Notes under the pieces: generated by a model | Database searches by the model: none | What the model saw: only the letters and a program-made list of their open reading frames with translations | What the model was told of the DNA's origin: nothing | Shown here: piece after piece, positions 8,903 through 18,664 of the stretch | Numbering within the stretch: the first letter of the stretch is position 1 | Layout of the letters: each line of letters starts with the position of its first letter | From: Candidatus Peregrinibacteria bacterium | GTDB taxonomy: Bacteria > Patescibacteriota > Gracilibacteria > UBA1369 > LOWO2-01-FULL-3 | Length of the DNA: 64,000 bases | NCBI GenBank assembly: GCA_026395515.1 | Contig: JAPLYN010000005.1 | Coordinates: forward strand, 527,210 to 591,209 | Direction: 5' to 3' | Program-made: the position numbers and the translations under genes

Positions 8903-9802
8903 TTATTTTAACATATCGCAACATCTTTGTACTTCACTTTTGCTACCGATAAAAATTGGAGTCCTTTGCTCCAAAGTTTCTAGAGCCTTTTCCAAAATTC
9001 TCATTTTACCATCGCTACTCGCTCCTCCAGCCTGCTCCATGATTAGACTCATTGGGGCGCATTCAAAAAGGAGACGTAGTTTACCATCAATCTCGTCTTT
9101 ATGTCCAGGATAAGCGAAAACTCCCTTCTCCTTTAATAATATGTGATTAACGTCTGGAACCATTCCGCCGGAATATCTCAAAGTATATTTTTCTTTAATC
9201 CAATAATTCACTAATTCAAGGTAAGCTGGATTATTCACACAAGCTCGGAGATTTCCAGGAGCAAAATATTTACCTTCTCCAATCTGAATATTGTCCTTAT
9301 CGAGAATAAATTCTCCTTCATTATTGAGAATAAAATGAGCCACGCCTTTCTTCACTGTAAGAAAAATAGTCGTCCTCGGTCCATATACCGCAATCATAGA
9401 AGCCACCTGGTCATCACCCTTCACGCCAATAAAAGATTTTGTCTTATACAAGCCAACAATCGTACCCACAGAAAAATTAACATCAACAAGAGATGAACCA
9501 TCCAAAGGGTCAAAAGCCAAAGCATACTCACCTTCTCCAATCTTTTCTTCGTCTGGCAATTCCTCAGAAGCAATCAATCCTACCCTCGCATTCTTCTTCA
9601 ATTCATCAATCATCAAATTATTAGAAAGCACATCAAGAGCCACTTGCTCTTCACCATAAGAATTGGTGGTGCCGACTTTCCCGGTATTTGCAGTACGCAC
9701 TGCAACAGAAATCTTTTTCACCGCTTCAGCCAAAGAGCCAAAAACGCCAACAAGTTCCTTATCTACGCCTAAACCCTCCAAATAATTTTTAATATTTTTC
9801 AT
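8903..9802 (-). CDS. fbp: Fructose-1,6-bisphosphatase, class I
   Basis: 299 aa. It hydrolyses fructose-1,6-bisphosphate to fructose-6-phosphate, the irreversible gluconeogenic step. The metal-binding signature is clear (ASEELPDEE for the first carboxylates, then FDPLDGSSLVDVNFSVGTI), with the C-terminal block LLFECAPMSLIMEQAGGASS. Somewhat shorter than the E. coli enzyme but complete. It sits in the same leftward gene run as an aldolase and a GapB-like GAPDH, which supports a gluconeogenic or cyclic pentose-phosphate role. The sigma gene follows after 4 bp. Confidence 0.94.
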   Translation of the reverse strand: MKNIKNYLEGLGVDKELVGVFGSLAEAVKKISVAVRTANTGKVGTTNSYGEEQVALDVLSNNLMIDELKKNARVGLIASEELPDEEKIGEGEYALAFDPLDGSSLVDVNFSVGTIVGLYKTKSFIGVKGDDQVASMIAVYGPRTTIFLTVKKGVAHFILNNEGEFILDKDNIQIGEGKYFAPGNLRACVNNPAYLELVNYWIKEKYTLRYSGGMVPDVNHILLKEKGVFAYPGHKDEIDGKLRLLFECAPMSLIMEQAGGASSDGKMRILEKALETLEQRTPIFIGSKSEVQRCCDMLK

Positions 9803-9875
9803 GACTAATAGTTAATACGACAAAATTCTACAGAAGTTTCAGTAAAAGTGGAAGAACTTGTCTGAAGTAAAAACA

Positions 9876-10625
9876 TTAGAACGTAGCACCAATCATTCCA
9901 CCAGCTCCCAACTTATCCGGATCCACCGATACATAAGCCCCAGCTGTAAGCTGGCCCTTAGTTAAACCCAAAGTAGCCAAAAAATTTGTCAACGAAGGTC
10001 TCTCCCCAGATTCTTTACCTAAATCATGAGTCAGGTAAACAGCTGTATTTAAACTCATCTCATCTTTCAAAGGCACTTTAACCAAAGCACCATGCGTAAA
10101 ACTATCTTTACCTGCAGCACCATAATAAGTGATCGCAATTTTATTATCAGTAGTAAGAGTACAATAGAACATAAGCTGAGTTCCTATCTCCCCACCTTGC
10201 TTTCCTACGCCCGCTCCAACCTCAACGGGCCCTTTCGCCACAGACAAAAACGCCTCACCATAGCCTTTATTTTGTTCACCTGGTGTCGTCACTGAATAAG
10301 CTCCCACACCAACTGAAGTTCCACCCAAAGTTGTAAAAAGTTTGTTGGCAAACTCTAGTTTTATACCTTCCTGAGAACCATACATCATCGCTGAAATCTC
10401 CGCCGCCTCCACTTCAGCATCCGCCTGTTCACCTTTCACTTCCTCCTTATCTTCTTTATCTCCACCAACCTTTTCAACTGTTTCCACTGCTTTTTCACCA
10501 TCCTTCTGTATCTCAACTCTCAAACCCTCTACCTTCTCATTTACTGGCTGTTCTTTAACAGAAGACTTCGGTTTATCAACTGCATTTTTCTCCAAATCTG
10601 ATTGTTTACCCTCAGGACCTGCCAT
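9876..10625 (-). CDS. Unknown protein: charged N-terminal half, barrel-like Gly-rich C-terminal half
   Basis: 249 aa; not recognised. Residues 1-85 are highly charged and probably disordered (many K/E/D, for example EKVGGDKEDKEEVKGEQ). Residues about 90-249 show short alternating polar/apolar strands separated by Gly turns (TSVGVGAYSVTT, VEVGAGVGKQGGEIG, LTAGAYVSVDPD) and the chain ends in Phe (GGMIGATF), which resembles an outer-membrane beta-barrel. However there is no signal peptide. A soluble beta-sheet protein is equally possible. It starts 4 bp after the stop of the small coiled-coil gene, so the two are probably co-expressed. Confidence 0.6.
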   Translation of the reverse strand: MAGPEGKQSDLEKNAVDKPKSSVKEQPVNEKVEGLRVEIQKDGEKAVETVEKVGGDKEDKEEVKGEQADAEVEAAEISAMMYGSQEGIKLEFANKLFTTLGGTSVGVGAYSVTTPGEQNKGYGEAFLSVAKGPVEVGAGVGKQGGEIGTQLMFYCTLTTDNKIAITYYGAAGKDSFTHGALVKVPLKDEMSLNTAVYLTHDLGKESGERPSLTNFLATLGLTKGQLTAGAYVSVDPDKLGAGGMIGATF

Positions 10626-10629
10626 ATTA

Positions 10630-10944
10630 TTATTTTAATAAATTCTCCGAATTCTCCAATTCTTTTTTTCTGCTTTTAGACTCAACTTTTTTAATAACTC
10701 TACCAGTGGTATCTTTCAACTTTGCCTTAGCCTTTTTCGCAAATTCACTCATAATTCCCAAAAATTTCTCATTCTGCTTTTTAGCATATTTCAATCTATC
10801 CGGTTCACTGGAAAATAAACCCAACGCTTGTTCAATTTGGTCCTCGGTCGCCTTATCCACTTGGGAAAGAGCCACTTTTTTATTTTGTTCACTAAGCAAC
10901 AAAGATCTCTTTATTAATTCCTTTAACTTATCGGTTTTTGACAT
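10630..10944 (-). CDS. Small basic helical protein, unknown
   Basis: 104 aa; not recognised. It is almost entirely helix-forming and Lys/Glu-rich, with a very basic C-terminus (KKAKAKLKDTTGRVIKKVESKSRKKELENSENLL). No membrane segment or signal is visible. It lies between gapdh (24-bp gap) and the 249-aa protein (4-bp gap) in one leftward run. A nucleic-acid- or partner-binding role can only be guessed. Confidence 0.6.
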   Translation of the reverse strand: MSKTDKLKELIKRSLLLSEQNKKVALSQVDKATEDQIEQALGLFSSEPDRLKYAKKQNEKFLGIMSEFAKKAKAKLKDTTGRVIKKVESKSRKKELENSENLLK

Positions 10945-10968
10945 AGCAAAACATTAACATATAAAATA

Positions 10969-11973
10969 TTACGCCGCAAACCATCTGATCAAATCAAGTA
11001 CACGACAGATGTATCCCCATTCATTATCATACCAAGCCATGACTTGTACGTAACCTCCTGGAAGTACTTTTGTATTTGGTAAATCCACAATTGAAGACCT
11101 TTCATCACCTTTGAAATCGATAGAAACCAAAGGCTCACTAGAAGTTCCTAGAATGCCAGAAAGTTCATGTTCCTCATATTTTTTAAACATTTTATTTACT
11201 TGTTCCACAGTCACATCCTTTTCCAATTTTGCTACCAAATAAATGCAGGACACAGTAGGAAGAGGCACTCTGAAAGCCATTCCATCCACCTTACCAGCAA
11301 GATCCGGAATCACACGACTAATCGCTTTCATCGCCCCAGTAGTTGTAGGAATGATGGACTCAGTCGTCGCACGAGCACGACGGAAATCTTCAGGATTAGA
11401 ATTATCTAATAAATTTTGAGTGTAAGTAAAAGCATGAATCGTATTCACAAAAGCCTTCTCAACTTTAAATTCTTTATGAAGAACTTTTAGCACCGGTGCG
11501 AGACAGTTTGTCGTGCATGAAGCGTTGGAAACTACTTTAAATTTATCCAAATCTACCTCTTCATCATTCACACCCATCACGATATTTGGAATTGCCTCAT
11601 CCTTGCAAGGCGCAGTCACAAGCACTCTTTTCGCTCCTGCGTGTAAATGTTTCTGAACATCTTCCATCTCCGTAAATTTACCAGTCGCCTCGATTACGAT
11701 ATCAACTTTATGCTTTTTCCAATCCAAATCTTTAGGATCACGAATTTGATAAACAGCAGTTTTCTTACCGTTTACCACTAGATCTTTCCCATCAACTTTT
11801 ATATCAGCATTACATTTGCCATACAAAGAATCATACTTCAAAAGATAAGCATGAGACTCCGCATCAGAACCACTATTAATCGCTACCAATTCAATATCAT
11901 CACAATCTACAAGTAGACGATGAAGTCCTCTTCCGATACGACCGTAACCATTGATAGCAATTTTGATAGGCAT
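10969..11973 (-). CDS. Glyceraldehyde-3-phosphate dehydrogenase, GapB-like (probably NADP-using)
   Basis: 334 aa. It has the Rossmann start INGYGRIGRGLHR, catalytic Cys in [12 protein letters not shown], the following His in TIHAFTYTQ and the C-terminal WYDNEWGY. The residue after the second strand, normally the NAD-selecting Asp (as in NDLTD of the second copy), is Ser34 here (AINSGSD). The S-loop reads RRARATTESIIPTTTGA, which I recall as GapB-like. Both suggest NADP preference and a gluconeogenic direction. The neighbours agree: aldolase upstream (18-bp gap) and FBPase downstream in the same run. Confidence 0.93.
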   Translation of the reverse strand: MPIKIAINGYGRIGRGLHRLLVDCDDIELVAINSGSDAESHAYLLKYDSLYGKCNADIKVDGKDLVVNGKKTAVYQIRDPKDLDWKKHKVDIVIEATGKFTEMEDVQKHLHAGAKRVLVTAPCKDEAIPNIVMGVNDEEVDLDKFKVVSNASCTTNCLAPVLKVLHKEFKVEKAFVNTIHAFTYTQNLLDNSNPEDFRRARATTESIIPTTTGAMKAISRVIPDLAGKVDGMAFRVPLPTVSCIYLVAKLEKDVTVEQVNKMFKKYEEHELSGILGTSSEPLVSIDFKGDERSSIVDLPNTKVLPGGYVQVMAWYDNEWGYICRVLDLIRWFAA

Positions 11974-11991
11974 AACTGTATGTGATTAAAA

Positions 11992-12924
11992 TTATTTTTT
12001 AACGTTCTTGTCTAGCATTGCCTGGAATTTCTCGCTCAACTCTAGAGCTTTCTTTTCTTCTCTCTTCCACATATTGCGACCGAAAATAAATCCGAAACAT
12101 CCGGCATCAAGACATGCATTTACGTTTTCTTCCAATTCTTCATCGCTTACTTTGTCGCCTCCGCTGAATAGTACTGGCACACCTTGAGCCGCAGCCACTA
12201 CACGTTTAGCACGTTCCCATTTCTGAGCCTTAGCGTCCATAGCCTGTAATTCTTTTTCTACTTTTCTATAATATTCAGGTACATCTTTGTTCTCAAAATA
12301 TCCTGAAACTTTAGTAGCTACAGGAAGATTTGCTTTGATCACAGTCGCTCCCATTTCCACCGCCATTCTCACAGCAGATTCGATGAGATAACTACATTCT
12401 TTTCCACCTTTCTTCTCTACATACTCACCTCTTGGATAAGCCCAAACGATAAGTGGCATTCCAAATCTATCACATTCTGCTCTTACCTTAGCCAATTGAG
12501 GCAAATCCTCATCTTGTCTTGGTGAACCATAGTACAAAGTATAACCCACAGCCACAGCACCCATTCTCACCGCATCTTCTACGAAAGCAGTTGGTACACT
12601 GAGAGGATTATCCTGCGCTGGAATTGAAGTTTTTCCATTTATTTTTAAAAGAAGCGGCACTGCGCCCGCCAATTTAGTCCAATATCTTTTTGCCAAACCA
12701 TAGTGAATTGCCACAGCATTATATCCACCTTCAAGCGCGAGATTACAGATATAATCTGGATCTGCAGCCATAGGATTTGGATCCACATGACGATTATCAT
12801 GTTCAATAAATTGATCATAAGGAAGAATCATTGTTGTTCCGCTCTTACGAACAATCTGACGTAGACGAGCCATTTCTCCAGGAGAATAGTAGCGGTCCCT
12901 AAAAAATCGCATTGGATCTTTCAT
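11992..12924 (-). CDS. fbaB: Class I fructose-bisphosphate aldolase, FbaB/DhnA type
   Basis: About 310 aa from the ATG at 12924 (MKDPMRFFRDRYYSPGE); the track's longer form adds 23 unlikely residues. It is a TIM-barrel Schiff-base aldolase of the archaeal/DhnA type: MILPYDQFIEHDN, NPMAADPDYICNLAL, VPLLLKINGKTS, VEMGATVIKANLPV (candidate lysine strand) and the phosphate-binding end VPVLFSGGDKVSDEE plus DAGCFGFIFGRNMW. It interconverts fructose-1,6-bisphosphate with the triose phosphates. It is the first gene of the aldolase-gap run. Confidence 0.88.
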   Translation of the reverse strand: MKDPMRFFRDRYYSPGEMARLRQIVRKSGTTMILPYDQFIEHDNRHVDPNPMAADPDYICNLALEGGYNAVAIHYGLAKRYWTKLAGAVPLLLKINGKTSIPAQDNPLSVPTAFVEDAVRMGAVAVGYTLYYGSPRQDEDLPQLAKVRAECDRFGMPLIVWAYPRGEYVEKKGGKECSYLIESAVRMAVEMGATVIKANLPVATKVSGYFENKDVPEYYRKVEKELQAMDAKAQKWERAKRVVAAAQGVPVLFSGGDKVSDEELEENVNACLDAGCFGFIFGRNMWKREEKKALELSEKFQAMLDKNVKK

Positions 12925-13020
12925 AAAATTTACTTTAGTGAATAAATTGCCCTTTCTTGATTGAATAGTACAAGAAAACCGAACAAAGTTCAATTATTTA
13001 TTAGAAAAACTGCCATTTCC

Positions 13021-13374
13021 CTATCTACTCGCAATTTCTGTCTGACTTTGAACGTAAACTAAAGTGTCTGGTCTTCTCATTGAACGTACCTTTGAAGAGT
13101 TTTGAATATTGCTCAATGATTTAGCTTGGGAAATTTTCATATTGCTAGCCTCACTAGACTTCACCAAATTCTGATGTTCAGTCTCTAATTTATCTAAAAC
13201 ATAACCCTTAGTAACCTGTCTTGTTGAAAACATCAAAGTAATCACCGTAACCAAAGCCACGAACAAAACCAAAGAAGAAACCAAGAAGTAAGGCCCCATC
13301 TGGAAATTGCGGAGAGCCTTAGTAATAAAGTTTTTTTGGAAGGAATCGCCGCGATTAAGGATTAGTTGGGACAT
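13021..13374 (-). CDS. FtsL-like division protein
   Basis: 117 aa. A short basic N-terminus, one membrane segment (about 28-50, PYFLVSSLVLFVALVTVITLMF) and a helical external part (LDKLETEHQNLVKSSEASNM) give the bitopic coiled-coil build of FtsL/DivIC. Sequence similarity to known FtsL is weak, as usual for this family. Position decides the call: it directly follows rsmH, the usual place of ftsL. The coiled coil would pair with a DivIC/FtsB partner in the divisome. Confidence 0.7.
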   Translation of the reverse strand: MSQLILNRGDSFQKNFITKALRNFQMGPYFLVSSLVLFVALVTVITLMFSTRQVTKGYVLDKLETEHQNLVKSSEASNMKISQAKSLSNIQNSSKVRSMRRPDTLVYVQSQTEIASR

Positions 13375-13443
13375 TTGAAATGGTTAGGAATGAGAGGGGT
13401 GATCTCAGGTCAGTTTGAGGAACTGATTCTGAGGGTTGTGATC

Positions 13444-14415
13444 CTACTTGGACCACTCTGCTTCTACCGGTTCAGGAGTATATTCTTTTATTTTTTTGTA
13501 AGCTCTGAGTTTTGCGCTTCTGCTTCTAGTATTTTGTGCAATCTCTGCGTCTGTAGGTACTACTGGTTTCTTAGTGAGAACTTCCACTATCGGATCATCA
13601 TAATTCTGATAAATAGACAATTCCTGTGACTTCACAGGTGGACGTTCCAAATTCTTAAAGAACTGTTTAACTATTCGATCTTCAAGTGAGTGATAAGACA
13701 TAATGACAATGCGACCTCCTATATCGAGTAATTCCATCGCCTGAGACAATGCTTCTTTGAGAACGTTCATCTCATCATTAACTTCTATTCTTATCGACTG
13801 AAAAATTCTTGCCGCCGGATTAAACACCTTCCCATGCTTCTTCACTGCTAGAACTCTTTCGATGAGCCCAGCGAGCTGAGTAGTGGAAGTAAAAGGAGTG
13901 ATCTTTCTATCTGTACAAATCGCTCTAGCCAATTTGCGGGACATTCTTTCTTCACCATAGTTGTAGAAAACATTTGCGAGCAATTCTTCAGGATAAGTAT
14001 TGATAACCAACTCGGCTGTCAGCTTATTTTTCTGATCAAAACGCATATCGAGCGGACCGTCCTTCATAAAGGAAAACCCTCTCTCCGCATCATCCACATG
14101 AGGTGAAGACAGACCCAAATCAAACAGAATTGCATCAATCTTTTTGTGTCCGGCACCAGTAACCCTACTTTTTAAGTAACGAAAATTATCATTAAAATAA
14201 ACCGTTTGCTTCTTATAATCCTTCAGTCTCTCCTGCGCTTCTTTCAAATTTCTTTCATCTTGTTCAAACGCCATCAAAACTCCTTTTTCACCAATTTTAT
14301 TCAGGATATCGAGCGAATGTCCGCCCAATCCCAAGGTAGCATCTACCACCACATCTCCGCTCTTTAGCTCTAGGTACTTTTGCACATCATTTTTCAATAC
14401 TGACACATGCTCCAT
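13444..14415 (-). CDS. rsmH: 16S rRNA (cytosine1402-N4)-methyltransferase RsmH
   Basis: About 323 aa from ATG 14415 (MEHVSVLKNDVQKYLEL); the track adds 43 residues of leader that lie between the promoter and this start. Family motifs: HVSVL, DATLGLGGHS (SAM binding), DAILFDLGLSSPHVDDAERGFSF, GPLDMRFD, RIFQSIRIEVNDEM and SYHSLEDRIVKQFF. It N4-methylates C1402 in the 16S decoding centre. mraZ, which usually precedes it, is absent. ftsL follows after 69 bp. Confidence 0.95.
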   Translation of the reverse strand: MEHVSVLKNDVQKYLELKSGDVVVDATLGLGGHSLDILNKIGEKGVLMAFEQDERNLKEAQERLKDYKKQTVYFNDNFRYLKSRVTGAGHKKIDAILFDLGLSSPHVDDAERGFSFMKDGPLDMRFDQKNKLTAELVINTYPEELLANVFYNYGEERMSRKLARAICTDRKITPFTSTTQLAGLIERVLAVKKHGKVFNPAARIFQSIRIEVNDEMNVLKEALSQAMELLDIGGRIVIMSYHSLEDRIVKQFFKNLERPPVKSQELSIYQNYDDPIVEVLTKKPVVPTDAEIAQNTRSRSAKLRAYKKIKEYTPEPVEAEWSK

Positions 14416-14515
14416 CTTGGCTTGAATTAAAGGAAAATCTTCGTGGATCAAGGATCTCGTGTTCAAAAGTTGTGCACACGGTGTGTATAACTTTTTTACA
14501 CCTAACTTGACTCTA

Positions 14516-14544
14516 AAAATAGACAATAACGCTGATATGGTCAA
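14516..14544 (-). promoter_or_regulatory. Promoter of rsmH-ftsL
   Basis: Reading the minus strand: TTGACC, 17-base spacer, TATTTT. It predicts a leader of roughly 95 nt before the RsmH ATG, which includes an imperfect palindrome around 14470-14485 (cacacggtgtg) of unknown use. Confidence 0.65.
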
Positions 14545-14755
14545 GATCCTTATTCAAAGTTGGTACAAAAAATATATACACCTGTGCGAAAATCACTAAA
14601 TCGATGGCTTATCCAAGAGCTAATTCGCACTTTTCACTTCTTCTTGAACAAAAATATTTCTATTGTCTACCTTTTTTGAACAGACACTATTTAATAACAA
14701 CCCTTTACCCGCATCAATTTTAGTAGTTTAATGGTACCGCTTACCCCCAAATCCT

Positions 14756-15223
14756 ATGCCAAAAACACTTCAAGTATTTCTTGCAGCAATGACTCCGTAT
14801 TTAAACCTTAAATTAGCTATTCCTTTGGGAATGAGCCTCCACCTCCCATTATATAAGATACTCTTCTTTGCCGTCGCAGGAGACCTAGTCCCTGCATTAT
14901 TCATTTTGTATCTACTTGGACCAGTTTCTGCCTTTCTAAGAAGAGTTTCAAAACCTATAGACACCTTCATGGAGAAACTTTTCACAAAAACTCGCGAAAA
15001 GCATTTTGAAAAATTTCAAAAATATGGAGCCTGGGGAATATTTCTTTTCATTGCGACTCCTCTACCAGGCAGCGGAAATATCACAGGCGGAATCATGGCC
15101 TTCATCCTCGGTATCAAATTCTGGAAAACTGCCCTTATAGTAACAGCAGGAACTTTTGTCTCAGCGCTATTAATAACCGCAGGTTTCGAATCCCTAGTGG
15201 GAATTTGGCGCTACTTCTTCTAG
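14756..15223 (+). CDS. Small multidrug-export family membrane protein (COG2426-like)
   Basis: 155 aa with four or five hydrophobic segments. The pattern (ELK/LNLKLAIPLGMSLHLPLY, DLVPALFILYLLGPV, the amphipathic middle KHFEKFQKYGAWGIFLFIATPLPGSG, TGGIMAFILGIKFWKTALIVTAGTF) matches the Sm_multidrug_ex/DedA-like family. The name is historical and the substrate is unproven. It stands alone on the plus strand and its 3' end overlaps tsaC by 4 bp convergently. Confidence 0.82.
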   Translation: MPKTLQVFLAAMTPYLNLKLAIPLGMSLHLPLYKILFFAVAGDLVPALFILYLLGPVSAFLRRVSKPIDTFMEKLFTKTREKHFEKFQKYGAWGIFLFIATPLPGSGNITGGIMAFILGIKFWKTALIVTAGTFVSALLITAGFESLVGIWRYFF

Positions 15224-15813
15224 ACAATCAGATCTCCCTGACGAATTACTTCAACATTATCACCCACTACTTTCGCAATAGTAGACGGTTTATTCAAAGG
15301 TATTTCACCACCATCCACCACTAAATCAATTTCATCAGCTAATTCACCAAAACTTTCCAAATCCGCCTCATACAAAGGAGGCTCACCTGAAACATTTGCA
15401 CTAGTCGTAGTAATAGGACCACCAAAAGCCTTCACCAATTCTCTGGAGAATTTATGATCAGGACATCTAATACCAACAAACTCCTGACCCTGATTAAAAT
15501 CCTTCGGCAAATTATTCAATCTTGGAACTAAAATCGTTAATGGCCCCGGCCAATAGTTTTCTGCAAGCTCCAAAGCTTTCTCCGAAAAATCTCCATATTT
15601 CTTCGCCATTTCCAAATCCGCCACCAGAATGCTCACCGGCTTATTAGCATCTCTACCTTTTAGCTTATACAACTTATCAAGAGCCTGTAGATTCGCTACA
15701 TCCACCGCAAACCCATAGCAAGTCTCAGTCGGATGCATCACCACTCCGCCAGCACTAAGAACTGCAGCAGCTTCAGCAAGAACGTCTTTTTGTTGTAGAT
15801 TAACTTTCTTCAT
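15220..15813 (-). CDS. tsaC: L-threonylcarbamoyladenylate synthase (TsaC/Sua5/YwlC)
   Basis: 197 aa, the short TsaC form without the Sua5 C-terminal domain. It makes threonylcarbamoyl-AMP from Thr, bicarbonate and ATP, the first step of t6A37 formation in tRNA. Motifs: VVMHPTETCYGFAVDV, KLKGRDANKPVSILV, FVGIRCPDHKF and TTTSANVSGEPPLYEADL. No other t6A genes (tsaD, tsaB, tsaE) are in the window. Confidence 0.93.
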   Translation of the reverse strand: MKKVNLQQKDVLAEAAAVLSAGGVVMHPTETCYGFAVDVANLQALDKLYKLKGRDANKPVSILVADLEMAKKYGDFSEKALELAENYWPGPLTILVPRLNNLPKDFNQGQEFVGIRCPDHKFSRELVKAFGGPITTTSANVSGEPPLYEADLESFGELADEIDLVVDGGEIPLNKPSTIAKVVGDNVEVIRQGDLIV

Positions 15814-15850
15814 GCCAAAGGATTACAATGAAATAAAGAAAAACACAACT

Positions 15851-16168
15851 TTAAAGACCAAAAGCACCACTTATACGTTTGGCATGCTTTTTCACAGCAG
15901 CTACAACTCCAGTAGGCTCTGGCTCACCACGAAGACGTCTCACCTCTTCCCAATTCACTCTCTTCAAATTAACCGGAACCTTCGAATTAGCAAAATACAT
16001 AGGAGAACCAAACAGAGTTTTTTCATCAGCATGCTGAGCTGCAAGAAATTCTTCCGGAGATTTATAAACAGAAGGAATATTAATTTCACCAACTGAAAAT
16101 TCTCCAGCCTCTGGATCGAAATCTCCGCGCTCTGGATCGAAATCGTCATTTTTTGGTGAAGCAATCAT
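15851..16168 (-). CDS. Small acidic/basic unknown protein
   Basis: 105 aa; not recognised. The N-terminus carries a short repeated motif (DDFDPERG, GDFDPEAGEF). The rest is mixed, ending in a basic helix (AAVKKHAKRISGAFGL). No membrane segment is seen. Overlapping plus-strand and other minus-frame ORFs look like shadows, since this frame has the more protein-like composition. It lies 37 bp upstream of tsaC on the same strand and may be co-transcribed. Confidence 0.55.
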   Translation of the reverse strand: MIASPKNDDFDPERGDFDPEAGEFSVGEINIPSVYKSPEEFLAAQHADEKTLFGSPMYFANSKVPVNLKRVNWEEVRRLRGEPEPTGVVAAVKKHAKRISGAFGL

Positions 16169-16235
16169 AGCAAAAATTTAATTATACCTAAGCCTAATTA
16201 TAACATAAATACTCACTTCTGTGAAGAAGCCTTGA

Positions 16236-17297
<1,062 letters not shown>

Positions 17298-17310
17298 AAG
17301 GAAAGGACAC

Positions 17311-17351
17311 TTTACAGGTGTTTTTTAGCACTATATAATGTGAAGTGCTAA
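17311..17351 (+). promoter_or_regulatory. hrcA promoter with CIRCE operator
   Basis: TTTACA (17311-17316), 17-base spacer, TATAAT (17334-17339). The -10 lies inside a CIRCE-type inverted repeat (17325-17351): TTAGCACT and AGTGCTAA arms with an 11-base centre. HrcA bound here would block polymerase, so the operon should be autoregulated and heat-inducible. Confidence 0.92.
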
Positions 17352-17361
17352 CATTACAATT

Positions 17362-18081
17362 ATGTCTGAAGACCGCAAAAAGAAAGTTCTACAAGCCATT
17401 ATCAATCATTTTGTCGAGACTGCAGAACCAGTTGGCTCAAACACTATTTTGGTAAGCTACCAGTTTCATGTATCCCCTGCGACTATTCGCAATGACATGA
17501 TGACTTTGGAGGAAGAAGGTTATATTTATCAACCCCACACTTCCGCCGGTCGTATACCTACGGACAAAGGTTATAGACTTTTTGTCGATGAAATGGCCGA
17601 CTACAAAAAAGCTCGTCAGGAAGCCATTTTAGCCCTACGCAGCGTTCGCGAAAAATATCGCGCCGACAAGGTAAGAGAGAGACTTTATGACGCCGTTTCT
17701 ATCATTGCTCGCGCTACAAACGCAGTTAGCTTCGCTACTACCCCTGATAATCCTCACACATTTTTCTTGGGCATGTCGAATGTACTTCGCCAGCCTGAAT
17801 TTTCTCAAAACAGTGTAAATGCCAGTGAAGTAATGGAGGTATTGGAACGTAGTAATAACTTTCTCAATACTCTCGCAACATTAGAAGTTGATGACACTGT
17901 TCGCACTTTTATTGGTGAAGAAAATATTCTCCCACAAATCTTAAGCTGCAGCATCATTGTCACAAAATACGAAGACGATGGATTCAAAGGATACATCGGA
18001 ATTCTTGGACCAAAACGTATGGATTACGCTTACAATATTGTTCTCCTAGAAGAAATTAAAAAACTATTAAACAACAAATAA
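17362..18081 (+). CDS. hrcA: Heat-inducible transcription repressor HrcA (short form)
   Basis: 239 aa against about 340 in the family. The N-terminal winged helix is intact ([54 protein letters not shown]). The C-terminal block ([23 protein letters not shown]) is also present, so the shortening falls in the middle GAF-like/insertion region rather than at an end. It represses by binding CIRCE, which occurs before hrcA and before dnaK. grpE follows after 2 bp. Confidence 0.93.
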   Translation: MSEDRKKKVLQAIINHFVETAEPVGSNTILVSYQFHVSPATIRNDMMTLEEEGYIYQPHTSAGRIPTDKGYRLFVDEMADYKKARQEAILALRSVREKYRADKVRERLYDAVSIIARATNAVSFATTPDNPHTFFLGMSNVLRQPEFSQNSVNASEVMEVLERSNNFLNTLATLEVDDTVRTFIGEENILPQILSCSIIVTKYEDDGFKGYIGILGPKRMDYAYNIVLLEEIKKLLNNK

Positions 18082-18083
18082 TT

Positions 18084-18629
18084 ATGGCAGACGAACAGAA
18101 TCAACCGGTAGACGATTTAGCACAAAAATTAGCTGAAGCTCAAAAACAAGCAGCAGCAAAAGAAGAAGAAGCAGCAGCCCAAGGCGCTAACGACGAACAA
18201 ACAAACCTTCGTTTAGAACTCGAACAAATGACAGAGCTCGCAAAACGCACTATGGCTGATTTTCAAAATTACAAACGCAGACAAGATGATGAGCGTCGTG
18301 TCATTATTACTATGGCAAACGTAGACCTCATCCGTTCATTGATTCCAATCACCGACAATCTCGACCGTGCTAAACAACACGTCCCAGCCGGGGCAGAAGA
18401 ATGGTTTAAAGGAATTGAAATGTGTTCCACTCAATTACACAAAGTAATGAATGATTCAGGAATGAAACCTATCGAATCTCTCAATCAACCATTTAATCCA
18501 GATCTTCACGAAGCACTTGCTCAAGGCCCTGGACCAAAAGACACAGTTGTTGAAGAACTCGAAAAGGGCTACATGCTCGGCGATCGCGTCATCAGACACG
18601 CAAAAGTAAAAGTAGGAAACGGCGAATAA
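18084..18629 (+). CDS. grpE: GrpE nucleotide exchange factor
   Basis: 181 aa. An acidic, Ala/Glu/Gln-rich N-terminal coiled coil is followed by the conserved core: RTMADFQNYKRRQDDERR, DLIRSLIPITDNLDRA, GIEMCSTQLHKVMNDSGM, FNPDLHEALAQGPG and GYMLGDRVIRHAKVKV. It opens DnaK for ADP release. It lies 2 bp after hrcA and shares the CIRCE-controlled promoter. Confidence 0.96.
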   Translation: MADEQNQPVDDLAQKLAEAQKQAAAKEEEAAAQGANDEQTNLRLELEQMTELAKRTMADFQNYKRRQDDERRVIITMANVDLIRSLIPITDNLDRAKQHVPAGAEEWFKGIEMCSTQLHKVMNDSGMKPIESLNQPFNPDLHEALAQGPGPKDTVVEELEKGYMLGDRVIRHAKVKVGNGE

Positions 18630-18664
18630 ATTTATCCTAAACTCATTCTCTAATCACCTCACGT

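Noticed and set aside
14545-14755. Possible mraZ remnant upstream of rsmH
   Set aside because: No ORF or MraZ-like motif; only promoter-like AT-rich sequence is visible.
15812-16096. 94-aa plus-strand ORF
   Set aside because: Antisense shadow of the 105-aa minus-strand gene with low-complexity content.
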